Source: Erwinia phyllosphaerae
Lineage (GTDB): Bacteria > Pseudomonadota > Gammaproteobacteria > Enterobacterales > Enterobacteriaceae
NCBI RefSeq assembly: GCF_019132875.1
Contig: NZ_JAHSPF010000014.1
Location: 56,734 to 120,733 of the forward strand
Length of the DNA: 64,000 nt
Direction of reading: 5' to 3'
The notes beneath the pieces are model-generated. The model was not told the DNA's origin and made no database searches. It saw nothing but the letters and a program-made list of their open reading frames with translations. Shown here piece by piece: positions 40,811 to 49,753 of this stretch (the first letter of the stretch is position 1; every line of letters starts with the position of its first letter). Made by a program: the position numbers and the translations under genes.

Positions 40811-40836
40811 TATCCCCTGCCTGGCAGGGGATAAAT
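40811..40836. terminator. Bidirectional terminator between luxS and corB
   Basis: ATCCCCTGCC / GGCAGGGGAT stem in the 34-base gap between two convergent stops, followed by AAATTTT. Confidence 0.75.
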
Positions 40837-40837
40837 T

Positions 40838-42124
40838 TTACGATCCTACCGATTCCTTCAGCGTTTTCTGCGGCGTAACACGAACCTGCTTAATCATATT
40901 TTCCTGCACGTCCAGAATGTCTATCGCATAGTGGCCGATATGCACCGTCGTGTTTGGCAGCGGTATATCTTCCAGCACTTCCAGAATCATCCCGTTAACC
41001 GTGCGCGCTTCTTCTTCTGGCAAATGCCAGTTGAAAGCCTTATTTAGCTCACGTACGTTAGCGCTGCCTTCAATCAATACCGAGCCGTCATTCTGCGGCA
41101 TAACTTCTTCAGCCAGCGTAGGGGACATTGAGGTCGTAAAGTCGCCCACAATCTCTTCCAGAATGTCTTCGATAGTAATCAGCCCTTTGATATCGCCATA
41201 CTCATCCACTACCAGGCCAACTTTCTTCTTGTTGCGCTGAAATTTGACTAGCTGGACGTTAAGCGGCGTACCCTGTGGCACGTAATAGATCTCGTCAGCC
41301 GCGCGCAGCATCACTTCTTTGGTGAACTCTTTTTTCTCGGTCATCAGCCGGTAAGCTTCACGCACGCGCAGCATGCTGATGGTGTCATCCAGCGAATCAC
41401 GATAAAGCACAATGCGGCCGTGCGGTGAGTGGGTCAGCTGGCGGACAATAGATTTCCAGTCGTCATTGATATTGATGCCGACCACTTCATTACGCGGCAC
41501 CATGATGTCGTCAACGTTGACCTTCTCCAGATCCAGCACCGACAGCAGCATATCCTGGTTGCGATGCGACATCAGCGTACGGGATTCATAAACGATAGTT
41601 CGCAGCTCTTCCTTGCTCAGCGCGGAATTGATGGAGCTATCGGTTTTCATCCCAAACATACGCATTAAAATGCGGGTAATGGTATTCAGCAACCATACCA
41701 GCGGCAACATCACAATTTGCAGCGGGCCCAGTAGCAGGCTGCTGGGAAAAGCCACTTTTTCGGGATAGAGCGCCGCCACGGTTTTTGGCAGGACTTCTGC
41801 AAATACCAGCACGACGAAGGTCAGGATACCGGTGGCGATAGCGACGCCTTCATCACCATGTAAACGCATGCCGACGATGGTTGCCAGCGCGGAAGCCAGG
41901 ATATTAACCAGGTTATTGCCAATCAGAACCAGGCTCAGCAGGCGGTCCGGGCGGCGCAGCAGCTTCTCCACGCGGCGAGCGGCGCGATTGCCGTTTTTAG
42001 CCTGGTGGCGAAGCTTGTAGCGGTTGAGCGTCATCATGCCGGTTTCGGAGCCGGCAAACCATGCCGACACCAGCACCATGACAAACAGAATAATAATCAG
42101 CGTGGTGGTTGAAACTTGTTCCAA
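40838..42124 (-). CDS. corB: CorB/YfjD family membrane protein (DUF21-CBS-CorC_HlyC)
   Basis: 428 residues: a DUF21 transmembrane domain with about four helices (TTLIIILFVMVLVSAWFAGS, SLVLIGNNLVNILASALATI), a CBS pair (VDDIMVPRNEVVGIN; GLVVDEYGDIKGLITIEDIL) and a C-terminal CorC_HlyC domain (NDGSVLIEGSANVRELNKAF). CNNM/CorB relatives act in magnesium or cobalt efflux; in E. coli this gene is yfjD. It follows ypjD by 25 bases in the same direction. Confidence 0.93.
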   Translation of the reverse strand: MEQVSTTTLIIILFVMVLVSAWFAGSETGMMTLNRYKLRHQAKNGNRAARRVEKLLRRPDRLLSLVLIGNNLVNILASALATIVGMRLHGDEGVAIATGILTFVVLVFAEVLPKTVAALYPEKVAFPSSLLLGPLQIVMLPLVWLLNTITRILMRMFGMKTDSSINSALSKEELRTIVYESRTLMSHRNQDMLLSVLDLEKVNVDDIMVPRNEVVGININDDWKSIVRQLTHSPHGRIVLYRDSLDDTISMLRVREAYRLMTEKKEFTKEVMLRAADEIYYVPQGTPLNVQLVKFQRNKKKVGLVVDEYGDIKGLITIEDILEEIVGDFTTSMSPTLAEEVMPQNDGSVLIEGSANVRELNKAFNWHLPEEEARTVNGMILEVLEDIPLPNTTVHIGHYAIDILDVQENMIKQVRVTPQKTLKESVGS

Positions 42125-42149
42125 CGAGGGAGTTCCTTGTAGTGGACGA

Positions 42150-42941
42150 TCAGGAGGTCAAAAAATGTTGCAGCATACGGCTGCCGAAATAGGCCATCGT
42201 CAGCAGAAACGCGCCGCCAAAGTTGAACCAGGCAACGCGACGTCCGCGCCAGCCTTCATGGTAGTGACCCCAGAGCAAAACGATATAAACAAACCAGGCG
42301 AGAATCGACAATACGGCTTTGTCCACATTTTCGCGACTAAACAGATCGTGCATATAAAATAGTCCGGTGCAGAGCACCAGCGTGAGCAGCACCACGCCAA
42401 CCTGGGTGATGTGAAACATCTTGCGCTCAATGGTCATCAGCGGCGGAATATCATTGCTGAAAGCCAGCTTTTTGTTTTTCAACAACCAGTCAATCCACGC
42501 CAGCTGCAAGGCGTAGAGCGCTGCAATCATCAAGGTTGCATAGGCAAAAAGCGCCAGGCCAATATGCACCATCATGCCGGGCGTTGTTTCCAGATGCGTA
42601 ATAAAGGCGTTTGGTACAAAGGTAGCAAAAGCCAGGTTAATCAGCGCAAAACTGTAAACGATGGGCAGCAGTATCCAGCCGCGATTGCGCGAAGCCACGA
42701 TGGTCATAATGGCGCAAATCAACAGGCTGACCAGCGAGCCGACGTTCAGCAGGCTAAGATTCTGACCGCTGCCTGCCGCAAAAATGCGCTGCTCCAGCGC
42801 CACGCCGTGACAGATCAGGGCGCCAGTGGCTGAGATAACGGCCATGCGTCGCCAGGCGCTCTGTTTACGCAGCAGGCTGGGAATAATCAGTGCAAGGCTG
42901 AAAGAGTAGGCGAGCAGCGCCAGAATCGCAAAAACGGACAT
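42150..42941 (-). CDS. ypjD: YpjD/CorE family inner-membrane protein (cytochrome c assembly-like)
   Basis: 263 residues beginning MSVFAILALLAYSFSLA, the same length as E. coli YpjD; about eight membrane helices and a CcsA/CcmC-like domain with GYHEGWRGRR-type ending (WGHYHEGWRGRRVAWF). Associated with cobalt/magnesium tolerance together with CorB in Salmonella. ATG at 42941 is preferred; the longer open frame to 43001 runs into the ffh promoter region. Confidence 0.92.
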   Translation of the reverse strand: MSVFAILALLAYSFSLALIIPSLLRKQSAWRRMAVISATGALICHGVALEQRIFAAGSGQNLSLLNVGSLVSLLICAIMTIVASRNRGWILLPIVYSFALINLAFATFVPNAFITHLETTPGMMVHIGLALFAYATLMIAALYALQLAWIDWLLKNKKLAFSNDIPPLMTIERKMFHITQVGVVLLTLVLCTGLFYMHDLFSRENVDKAVLSILAWFVYIVLLWGHYHEGWRGRRVAWFNFGGAFLLTMAYFGSRMLQHFLTS

Positions 42942-43043
42942 AGATGGTACCGGCAAGGCTATGAAAAAAAGCAGTATAGCGTTAGCGGGCGCTGGCTCCA
43001 AACGATCTCAACTCAGATGGCTGAGATCGCAGCGGCTTCATGT

Positions 43044-43049
43044 TATAAT
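43044..43049 (+). promoter_or_regulatory. -10 element upstream of ffh
   Basis: TATAAT followed by a GC-rich stretch, about 50 bases upstream of the ffh start in the divergent ypjD-ffh gap. No good -35 is seen at 16-18 bases. Confidence 0.45.
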
Positions 43050-43099
43050 CCGCGCCATTGTGTCGCCTGGCGACCTCTCATTACGTTGAGCGAGAGACG

Positions 43100-44461
43100 A
43101 TGTTTGATAATTTAACCGACAGATTGTCGCAGACCCTGCGCAATATCAGCGGCCGTGGACGGCTGACAGAAGACAACATTAAGGACACTCTGCGCGAAGT
43201 GCGCATGGCGCTGCTTGAGGCGGACGTTGCGCTGCCGGTAGTGCGCGACTTCATTAGCCGCGTAAAAGAGCGCGCCGTAGGGCACGACGTTAACAAAAGC
43301 CTGACGCCTGGTCAGGAGTTTGTGAAAATTGTTCAGAATGAGCTGGTCGCCGCCATGGGCGCCGAAAACAACACGCTCAATCTGGCTGCTCAGCCACCGG
43401 CCGTCGTGCTGATGGCGGGCCTGCAGGGTGCGGGTAAAACTACCAGCGTGGGCAAGCTGGGTAAATTCCTGCGCGAAAAGCACAAAAAGAAAGTGCTGGT
43501 CGTCTCTGCCGACGTCTATCGTCCTGCGGCAATCAAACAGCTGGAAACGCTGGCGGAACAGGTTGGCGTTGATTTCTGCCCGTCCGACCTCAGCCAGAAG
43601 CCGGTCGATATCGTTAAAAACGCGCTGCAGCAGGCAAAGCTGAAGTTCTATGACGTGCTGCTGGTGGATACCGCAGGCCGTCTGCACGTTGACGAAGCGA
43701 TGATGGACGAAATCAAACTTGTCCATGCCGCCATCAACCCGGTAGAAACGCTGTTTGTGGTTGATGCCATGACCGGCCAGGATGCGGCGAACACGGCAAA
43801 AGCTTTCAACGAAGCGCTGCCGCTGACCGGTGTGATCCTGACTAAAGTGGACGGTGATGCTCGCGGCGGTGCTGCACTTTCCATCCGCCATATTACCGGC
43901 AAACCTATCAAGTTTATGGGCGTCGGCGAAAAAACCGAGGCGCTGGAACCGTTCTATCCGGACCGTATCGCTTCCCGTATTCTGGGCATGGGCGACGTGC
44001 TGTCGCTGATCGAAGATATCGAAAGCAAAGTCGATCGCGCGCAGGCGGAAAAACTCGCCAGCAAGCTGAAAAAAGGCGACGGTTTCGATCTCAACGACTT
44101 CCTGGAACAGCTCAAGCAGATGCGCAACATGGGCGGCATGGCCAGCCTGATGGGCAAGCTGCCGGGCATGGGCCAGCTGCCGGATAACGTTAAGTCGCAG
44201 ATGGACGATAAAGTGCTGGTGCGCATGGAGGCGATGATCAACTCCATGACGCGCAAAGAGCGCGAAAAGCCAGAGATTATTAAAGGTTCCCGCAAGCGCC
44301 GTATTGCGCAGGGTTCCGGCATGCAGGTGCAGGACGTCAACCGTTTGTTAAAGCAGTTTGACGATATGCAGCGTATGATGAAAAAGATGAAGAAGGGCGG
44401 TATGGCGAAGATGATGCGCGGCATGAAAGGTATGATGCCGCCGGGCTTCCCGGGCCGTTAA
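43100..44461 (+). CDS. ffh: Signal recognition particle protein Ffh
   Basis: SRP54 GTPase that binds 4.5S RNA and signal sequences of membrane proteins and docks with FtsY. 453 residues, same as E. coli. N domain (1-85), GTPase G domain with GLQGAGKTTSVGKLG, DTAGRLHVD and TKVDGDARGG, then the Met-rich M domain (MQRMMKKMKKGGMAKMMRGM). ATG at 43100; the upstream in-frame extension is rejected because homologs start MFDNLTDRL. Confidence 0.99.
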   Translation: MFDNLTDRLSQTLRNISGRGRLTEDNIKDTLREVRMALLEADVALPVVRDFISRVKERAVGHDVNKSLTPGQEFVKIVQNELVAAMGAENNTLNLAAQPPAVVLMAGLQGAGKTTSVGKLGKFLREKHKKKVLVVSADVYRPAAIKQLETLAEQVGVDFCPSDLSQKPVDIVKNALQQAKLKFYDVLLVDTAGRLHVDEAMMDEIKLVHAAINPVETLFVVDAMTGQDAANTAKAFNEALPLTGVILTKVDGDARGGAALSIRHITGKPIKFMGVGEKTEALEPFYPDRIASRILGMGDVLSLIEDIESKVDRAQAEKLASKLKKGDGFDLNDFLEQLKQMRNMGGMASLMGKLPGMGQLPDNVKSQMDDKVLVRMEAMINSMTRKEREKPEIIKGSRKRRIAQGSGMQVQDVNRLLKQFDDMQRMMKKMKKGGMAKMMRGMKGMMPPGFPGR

Positions 44462-44492
44462 GCCAGCCGGAAAAACGCTCAGGCGAATTAGA

Positions 44493-44520
44493 TTGCTTTT
44501 TGCGCCAAAATGAGTAAAAT
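44493..44520 (+). promoter_or_regulatory. Candidate promoter of the rpsP-rimM-trmD-rplS operon
   Basis: TTGCTT (44493-44498), 16-bp spacer and TAAAAT (44515-44520), downstream of the ffh stop and upstream of a strong hairpin in the leader. Confidence 0.5.
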
Positions 44521-44542
44521 TTTCGGGCTTTTTATATTGCAC

Positions 44543-44579
44543 CCGGGCCCCGTTCCCTCAATGGGGCCCGGTTGTTTTA
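44543..44579 (+). terminator. Strong hairpin: ffh terminator and/or rpsP leader attenuator
   Basis: CCGGGCCCC / GGGGCCCGG stem with an 11-base loop, then TTGTTTTATT. It ends about 18 bases before rpsP. If the promoter at 44493 is real, this hairpin is inside the ribosomal protein operon leader. Confidence 0.75.
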
Positions 44580-44597
44580 TTAACTAAAGAGGATGTT

Positions 44598-44846
44598 ATG
44601 GTAACAATTCGTTTGGCACGTCACGGCGCTAAAAAGCGTCCGTTCTATCAGGTAGTCGTCACCGACAGCCGTAATGCTCGCAACGGTCGCTTCATCGAGC
44701 GCGTTGGTTTCTTCAACCCGATCGCTTCTGGTCAGGCTGAAGCACTGCGTCTGGATCTGGACCGCATTGAGCACTGGGTTGGCCAGGGCGCTACTCTCTC
44801 TGATCGCGTTGGTGCGCTGGTCAAAGAAGCTAAGAAAGCAGCTTAA
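44598..44846 (+). CDS. rpsP: 30S ribosomal protein S16
   Basis: 82 residues, same length as E. coli bS16, starting [20 protein letters not shown]. Assembly protein of the 30S body. First gene of the rpsP-rimM-trmD-rplS operon; AAAGAGG ribosome site. Confidence 0.99.
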   Translation: MVTIRLARHGAKKRPFYQVVVTDSRNARNGRFIERVGFFNPIASGQAEALRLDLDRIEHWVGQGATLSDRVGALVKEAKKAA

Positions 44847-44864
44847 TCTGTCACGGTGGTCAAC

Positions 44865-45413
44865 ATGAGCAAGCAACTCACCGCCCAGCCCCCCGCTAAC
44901 CCGTTAGTCTTAGGGAAAATGGGATCGGCCTATGGTATTCGTGGTTGGCTCAAAGTGTTTTCCTCCACCGAAGATGCTGAAAGCATTTTTGACTATCAGC
45001 CCTGGTTTATTAAGCAGGCAGGTCAATGGCGGCTTATCGAGCTGGAAGGCTGGAAGCGCCACAATCAGGACATGATCATCAAGGTCAAAGGCATTGAAGA
45101 TCGTGATGCGGCCACGCTACTTACCAATTGCGAAATTGTGGTAGACGCGGAGCAGCTGCCGGCTCTGGAAAGCGGCGACTATTACTGGAAAGACCTTATG
45201 GGTTGCCAGGTGGTCACCACTGAAGGATACGAACTGGGAAAAGTCATCGATATGATGGAAACCGGTTCGAACGACGTACTCGTCGTTAAGGCAAACCTGA
45301 AGGATGCATTTGGTGCGAAGGAGCGGCTGATTCCGTTCCTTGATGGACAGGTTATCAAGAATGTCGATCTCACTACCGGCACCATCGAAGTAGATTGGGA
45401 TCCTGGTTTTTGA
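44865..45413 (+). CDS. rimM: Ribosome maturation factor RimM
   Basis: 182 residues, same length as E. coli. Binds S19 during 30S maturation. N-terminal RimM domain ([20 protein letters not shown]) and C-terminal PRC barrel ([37 protein letters not shown]). ATG at 44865; the upstream in-frame ATG at 44856 has weaker spacing. Lies 18 bases after rpsP. Confidence 0.97.
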   Translation: MSKQLTAQPPANPLVLGKMGSAYGIRGWLKVFSSTEDAESIFDYQPWFIKQAGQWRLIELEGWKRHNQDMIIKVKGIEDRDAATLLTNCEIVVDAEQLPALESGDYYWKDLMGCQVVTTEGYELGKVIDMMETGSNDVLVVKANLKDAFGAKERLIPFLDGQVIKNVDLTTGTIEVDWDPGF

Positions 45414-45448
45414 GCTCCGGACAAAACGGTAACACTCCGGCGCGGTCG

Positions 45449-46219
45449 ATGTGGATTGGCATAATCAGCCTGTTCCCTGAGATGTTCAGCGCAATTACCG
45501 AATACGGAGTAACTGGCCGGGCAGTAAAAAATGGCCTGCTCAGCATTCAGAGCTGGAGTCCTCGTGACTTCACTCATGACCGGCACCGTACCGTGGACGA
45601 TCGTCCTTACGGCGGCGGACCGGGAATGCTAATGATGGTACAACCCTTACGGGATGCCATCCACGCAGCAAAAGCGGCGGCAGGAGAAGGCGCTAAGGTG
45701 ATTTATCTTTCACCTCAGGGTCGCAAACTCGATCAGGATGGGGTTTGCGAGCTGGCGACCAGCGAGAAGTTAATTCTCGTGTGTGGTCGCTATGAAGGGA
45801 TTGATGAGCGCGTAATCAAAACCGAGATCGACGAAGAATGGTCGATTGGAGATTACGTTCTCAGCGGTGGGGAACTGCCGGCAATGACGCTGATTGATTC
45901 GGTCGCCCGGTTTATTCCTGGCGTACTGGGCAAGCAGGCGTCGGCCGAGGAAGATTCGTTTTCCGATGGTTTGCTGGACTGTCCGCACTATACCCGACCT
46001 GAAGTGTTAGAAGGGATGGAGGTTCCGCCAGTTCTGCTGTCGGGCAACCATGCTGAAATTCGCCGCTGGCGTCTGAAACAGTCGCTGGGCCGTACCTGGC
46101 TAAGAAGACCTGAACTTCTGGAAAACCTGGCTCTGACTGAAGAGCAAGCAAAGTTGCTGAAGGAGTTCCAAAAGGAATTCAGACAGCAGCATAACGATGA
46201 TGGGCAGTCCGGGCAGTAG
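45449..46219 (+). CDS. trmD: tRNA (guanine37-N1)-methyltransferase TrmD
   Basis: SPOUT-class enzyme that methylates G37 of tRNAs reading CNN codons, preventing +1 frameshifting. 256 residues starting [13 protein letters not shown]. Knot and cofactor motifs: [40 protein letters not shown]; substrate region [16 protein letters not shown]. It starts 35 bases after rimM; the in-frame upstream extension overlapping rimM is rejected. Confidence 0.99.
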   Translation: MWIGIISLFPEMFSAITEYGVTGRAVKNGLLSIQSWSPRDFTHDRHRTVDDRPYGGGPGMLMMVQPLRDAIHAAKAAAGEGAKVIYLSPQGRKLDQDGVCELATSEKLILVCGRYEGIDERVIKTEIDEEWSIGDYVLSGGELPAMTLIDSVARFIPGVLGKQASAEEDSFSDGLLDCPHYTRPEVLEGMEVPPVLLSGNHAEIRRWRLKQSLGRTWLRRPELLENLALTEEQAKLLKEFQKEFRQQHNDDGQSGQ

Positions 46220-46627
<408 letters not shown>

Positions 46628-46642
46628 GTTAATACCTGATAA

Positions 46643-46671
46643 GGGGCTGGCCGCAAGGCCGGCCCTTTTTT
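46643..46671 (+). terminator. Terminator of the rpsP-rplS operon
   Basis: GGGCTGGCC / GGCCGGCCC stem with GCAA loop followed by six T. Confidence 0.92.
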
Positions 46672-46781
46672 ATGCCTGCAACAAAGTTATTACCGATTGA
46701 ATTAATAAAACCAATTGATTAAAGCCTGAACAAATAGCGCCGATACAACAGATAACTCTAATAAAAATCGGATATTACGCT

Positions 46782-48080
46782 ATGCAAACGCGCTTTAATT
46801 TTTTCTCGTTTGGCGACCATGCTGCTGACACGCTGCGTTCGCTAAAAAAGACCGTTGCCTGTATCGAATTCAGGCCTGATGGCACCATCCTGACCGCCAA
46901 TCCCCTTTTTCTGAGCGTGATGGGATATGGTCTGGACGAGATCGTCGGGCAGCATCACCGTATCTTTTGCGCGCCGGAGCTACTCGCTTCCCCGGCCTAT
47001 GCTCATTTCTGGCAGCGTTTACGCGGAGGTGAAAGCTTTAGTGACAAATTTATGCGCATCACCAAAGACGGCACGCCTGTCTGGCTGGAGTCGCACTATA
47101 TACCGGTAACGGATCGGCGCGGGCGCGTAATGAAAATTGTTAAGCTGGCTTCCGATATCACTGAACGGGTCGAAGACGCGCTGGAACAGCGGGCGATAAC
47201 GACGGCCATAGGAAGATCCATGGCGGTCATTACCTTTACGCCGGAAGGGAAAATAATTAAAGCTAACGATAACTTTTTTAGCGTTATGGGTTATACCCCT
47301 GCTGAAATTGTTGGTCGTCATCACAGTATGTTCTGTACTGCTGAAATTCGTAACAGCGCTGAATACAACGCTTTCTGGAGCAGCCTTAAGCAGGGGAACT
47401 TTATCTCCGGCCAGTTTGAACGTGTCAACAAGCGTGGCGAAACGGTCTGGCTGCGGGCAACCTACAACCCGGTTTTTGATGAAAATAATCGGCCTTATAA
47501 GGTTGTTAAGTTTGCCAGCGACGTAACGGCGCAGGTCAACAAAAATCAGCAGGAGCGTGAGGCCGCCCAGCACGCCTGGCATGCTGCTACAGGTACTCAG
47601 GAAAATACGCGTACCGGGGCTACGGTGATTGAAGGCAGCGTTGACGTCATGAACGCCATTGCTACCGAGCTGGAGCTGGTTACCGGCGGTATTACCGACC
47701 TGAACAAACAGTCTCACCACATTAGCGAAATGGTCGAAACCATCCGCAATATCGCTAACCAGACTAACCTGTTAGCGCTGAATGCGGCCATTGAGGCGGC
47801 GCGGGCGGGCTCTCACGGACGTAGCTTTGCCGTGGTCGCCAATGAGGTACGCATGCTGGCTACCAATATCAATAATGCGACGCAGAAAATTGAAACTGTG
47901 GTACGGCATAACCATACTCTGGCAAACCAGGCGCTAAAAAACATTGGCGACAGCAGGCGGAAGGCGGAAGAGGGCGTCACCCTGATCCAGCAGGCGGGGC
48001 AGGTAATTACGGATATTCAGCACAACGCCGCTCAGGTTGTTGAAGCTATTGACCATGTTAACGCCGCGCTAAAAGAGTAG
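46782..48080 (+). CDS. Soluble methyl-accepting chemotaxis-type receptor with two PAS domains
   Basis: 432 residues with no membrane helix or signal peptide. PAS 1 (about 20-130; [20 protein letters not shown]) and PAS 2 (about 142-255; [20 protein letters not shown]) are clear duplicates, each with a PAC-like end ([16 protein letters not shown]). A short MCP signalling hairpin follows, with tip [20 protein letters not shown] and [17 protein letters not shown]. There is no HAMP domain and no CheR-docking pentapeptide. The layout resembles BdlA/Aer-like cytoplasmic energy or redox sensors; the ligand is unknown. The gene stands alone between rplS and a minus-strand pair. Confidence 0.9.
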   Translation: MQTRFNFFSFGDHAADTLRSLKKTVACIEFRPDGTILTANPLFLSVMGYGLDEIVGQHHRIFCAPELLASPAYAHFWQRLRGGESFSDKFMRITKDGTPVWLESHYIPVTDRRGRVMKIVKLASDITERVEDALEQRAITTAIGRSMAVITFTPEGKIIKANDNFFSVMGYTPAEIVGRHHSMFCTAEIRNSAEYNAFWSSLKQGNFISGQFERVNKRGETVWLRATYNPVFDENNRPYKVVKFASDVTAQVNKNQQEREAAQHAWHAATGTQENTRTGATVIEGSVDVMNAIATELELVTGGITDLNKQSHHISEMVETIRNIANQTNLLALNAAIEAARAGSHGRSFAVVANEVRMLATNINNATQKIETVVRHNHTLANQALKNIGDSRRKAEEGVTLIQQAGQVITDIQHNAAQVVEAIDHVNAALKE

Positions 48081-48127
48081 CCGCGCGGCGATCCGTTTTG
48101 CTGTACGGTACCTGCTTGAGGATTGGG

Positions 48128-48152
48128 AATGCGACCCTGTTCAGGTCGCATT
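48128..48152 (+). terminator. Hairpin after the chemoreceptor gene
   Basis: AATGCGACC / GGTCGCATT with a 7-base loop, 48 bases after the stop; only a weak T-rich tail follows. Confidence 0.5.
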
Positions 48153-48258
48153 GTTATTCAGTTCTGACATTTTTAGTAAGATGTTATGTAATCAAGCCGC
48201 AGTTCTTCCAGCGTCCAGAGCACTCTTAAAGAGCGGCTTTTGGGAAAAGTATAAACTT

Positions 48259-48954
48259 TCACTGGCCGGATGCCGCAGTAAGTAAAGCCACTACCAGTGG
48301 CGAAAGCTCATTACGTAGTGAAGCCCGCTCTGACTGAAACAGCGTGGCAACAAAAAACCTGTGCCCCGAAAGCTCTACGCCGCGCACGTCGCCTTCACTA
48401 TCGCGGGCGCTGATGCGTAATGGATAGTCCCGTAGCTCTTTTGCAAAGTCACCATTAACGCCAAAATTACAGTGATAGCCTTCATGGGTCGTAAGCTTTC
48501 CATAAGTGGTAGCAATAACAGAGTCTGCTGCAATCACGATATCGCCCGTTTGTTCCACTAACGAACAGCTTAATGGCGTAATTACCGCACGGCCTTCGCT
48601 ATCTGTCTCCGCATGCGCAGCATCATGCCAGCCCATTACGTTACGGGCATACTCAATCACCGCATACTGAAAACCACCACAGGAACCCAGGAAAGGCACG
48701 TTGTTTTCGCGTGCGTAAGTGATAGCCATAAAAGCGCCGGCATCATTTTTATAAGGGCTGCCGGGCACCACCCAAACAGCATCAAAATTCTGAAATATTT
48801 CCGGCGTGGTTATCGATGCAGTTGGCACCCATTCAGCCGTAACGGCAAGGGCAAGGGAGTCGGCAGCCAGCCGAACGGCACCGGGAATAGCCTGATGCGC
48901 AACGGCCTGTGGACGATAGTCGCCAACAAGGGCCAGACGAACAGAACGAGTCAT
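48259..48954 (-). CDS. Free-standing CTP-synthase-like glutamine amidotransferase domain protein
   Basis: 231 residues corresponding to the C-terminal amidotransferase half of CTP synthase, without the synthetase half. The nucleophile-elbow motif is LGSCGGFQYAVIEYARNV, parallel to the CTP synthase elbow. At the place where CTP synthase carries the catalytic His-X-Glu, this protein reads LFQSERAS, so His is replaced by Gln while Glu is kept; glutaminase activity is therefore doubtful. It fits the family named 'CTP synthase C-terminal region-related (seleno)protein', here in a Cys form. Function unknown. It overlaps the GNAT gene by one base (TAATG), so the two are co-translated. Confidence 0.8.
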   Translation of the reverse strand: MTRSVRLALVGDYRPQAVAHQAIPGAVRLAADSLALAVTAEWVPTASITTPEIFQNFDAVWVVPGSPYKNDAGAFMAITYARENNVPFLGSCGGFQYAVIEYARNVMGWHDAAHAETDSEGRAVITPLSCSLVEQTGDIVIAADSVIATTYGKLTTHEGYHCNFGVNGDFAKELRDYPLRISARDSEGDVRGVELSGHRFFVATLFQSERASLRNELSPLVVALLTAASGQ

Positions 48955-49478
48955 TAAATATTTCCTGTACGATGAAAATGATAAATAGCCGTATCAACCG
49001 GTCCGCTTGCCAGCACAATCAGACCATGCCTGATACCCACAAACTCCCCACCACATTTTTCCGCCACCCGACGGCTGGCAATATTTTCTGCGACGGCCAG
49101 AATCTCTACCGTCTCTCTTTCCTGACTTTGCCAGGCTAGCTCAAGCAGATGGTGCACGGCCTGGCTGGCGACGCCCTTGCGCTGTTCGCTGCTGCGAACC
49201 CAGTAGCCGATTGAGCAAAGGTTTTTCTGCTGGTCAGAGTAGCGCAGACCTGCGCCCCCTAATAATCGCCCGTCATCCCCGGCAAAAAGACCCAGCTCGT
49301 TGGCTTCGCCGGTTTCACGCAGCGTACAGGTAGCCGCGAACCAGCGGCAAGCCTCCTCCACCGTAAAACCTTTATGCGGCCAGAGCAGCCAGGGGTGCAG
49401 AGTATCCAGAGACGCGTTGACGGCTTCGGCAAAGGCTGGCGCATCGTCGTTATGGTAAGGGCGTAAAAGGACTTTCAT
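48954..49478 (-). CDS. GNAT family N-acetyltransferase (RimJ/RimL type)
   Basis: 174 residues of the Acetyltransf_3 type: LRPYHNDDAPAFAEAVNASL at the start, the acetyl-CoA loop (IGYWVRSSEQRKGVASQAVH) and ENIASRRVAEKCGGEFVG near the end, typical of RimJ/RimL and ribosomal-serine acetyltransferases. Substrate not predictable. First gene of a two-gene minus-strand unit with the amidotransferase-like gene. Confidence 0.88.
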   Translation of the reverse strand: MKVLLRPYHNDDAPAFAEAVNASLDTLHPWLLWPHKGFTVEEACRWFAATCTLRETGEANELGLFAGDDGRLLGGAGLRYSDQQKNLCSIGYWVRSSEQRKGVASQAVHHLLELAWQSQERETVEILAVAENIASRRVAEKCGGEFVGIRHGLIVLASGPVDTAIYHFHRTGNI

Positions 49479-49753
49479 GCCGTTCTTCCTGTCAGGTAAT
49501 TAGCGCGCCATCAGGCTCAGGGTCCGCAAGATCCCTCACTTTGATAAACCCACTTTCAAAATGAGATGCTACTTTTTTCAGCCGCTCGGTTATCCGTACA
49601 GGAGCGGGAAAAACGCAAAAATCTCGCGAGTTAACTCACAATATCATTAACCTGTACCGGCGATGGAATGAAATTTGCTCAATAAAATCCGAAACTAAAT
49701 CATATTCATCACTATTACGGAGTAAGACTTTAACCAAAACAAGGAGTGATTAA

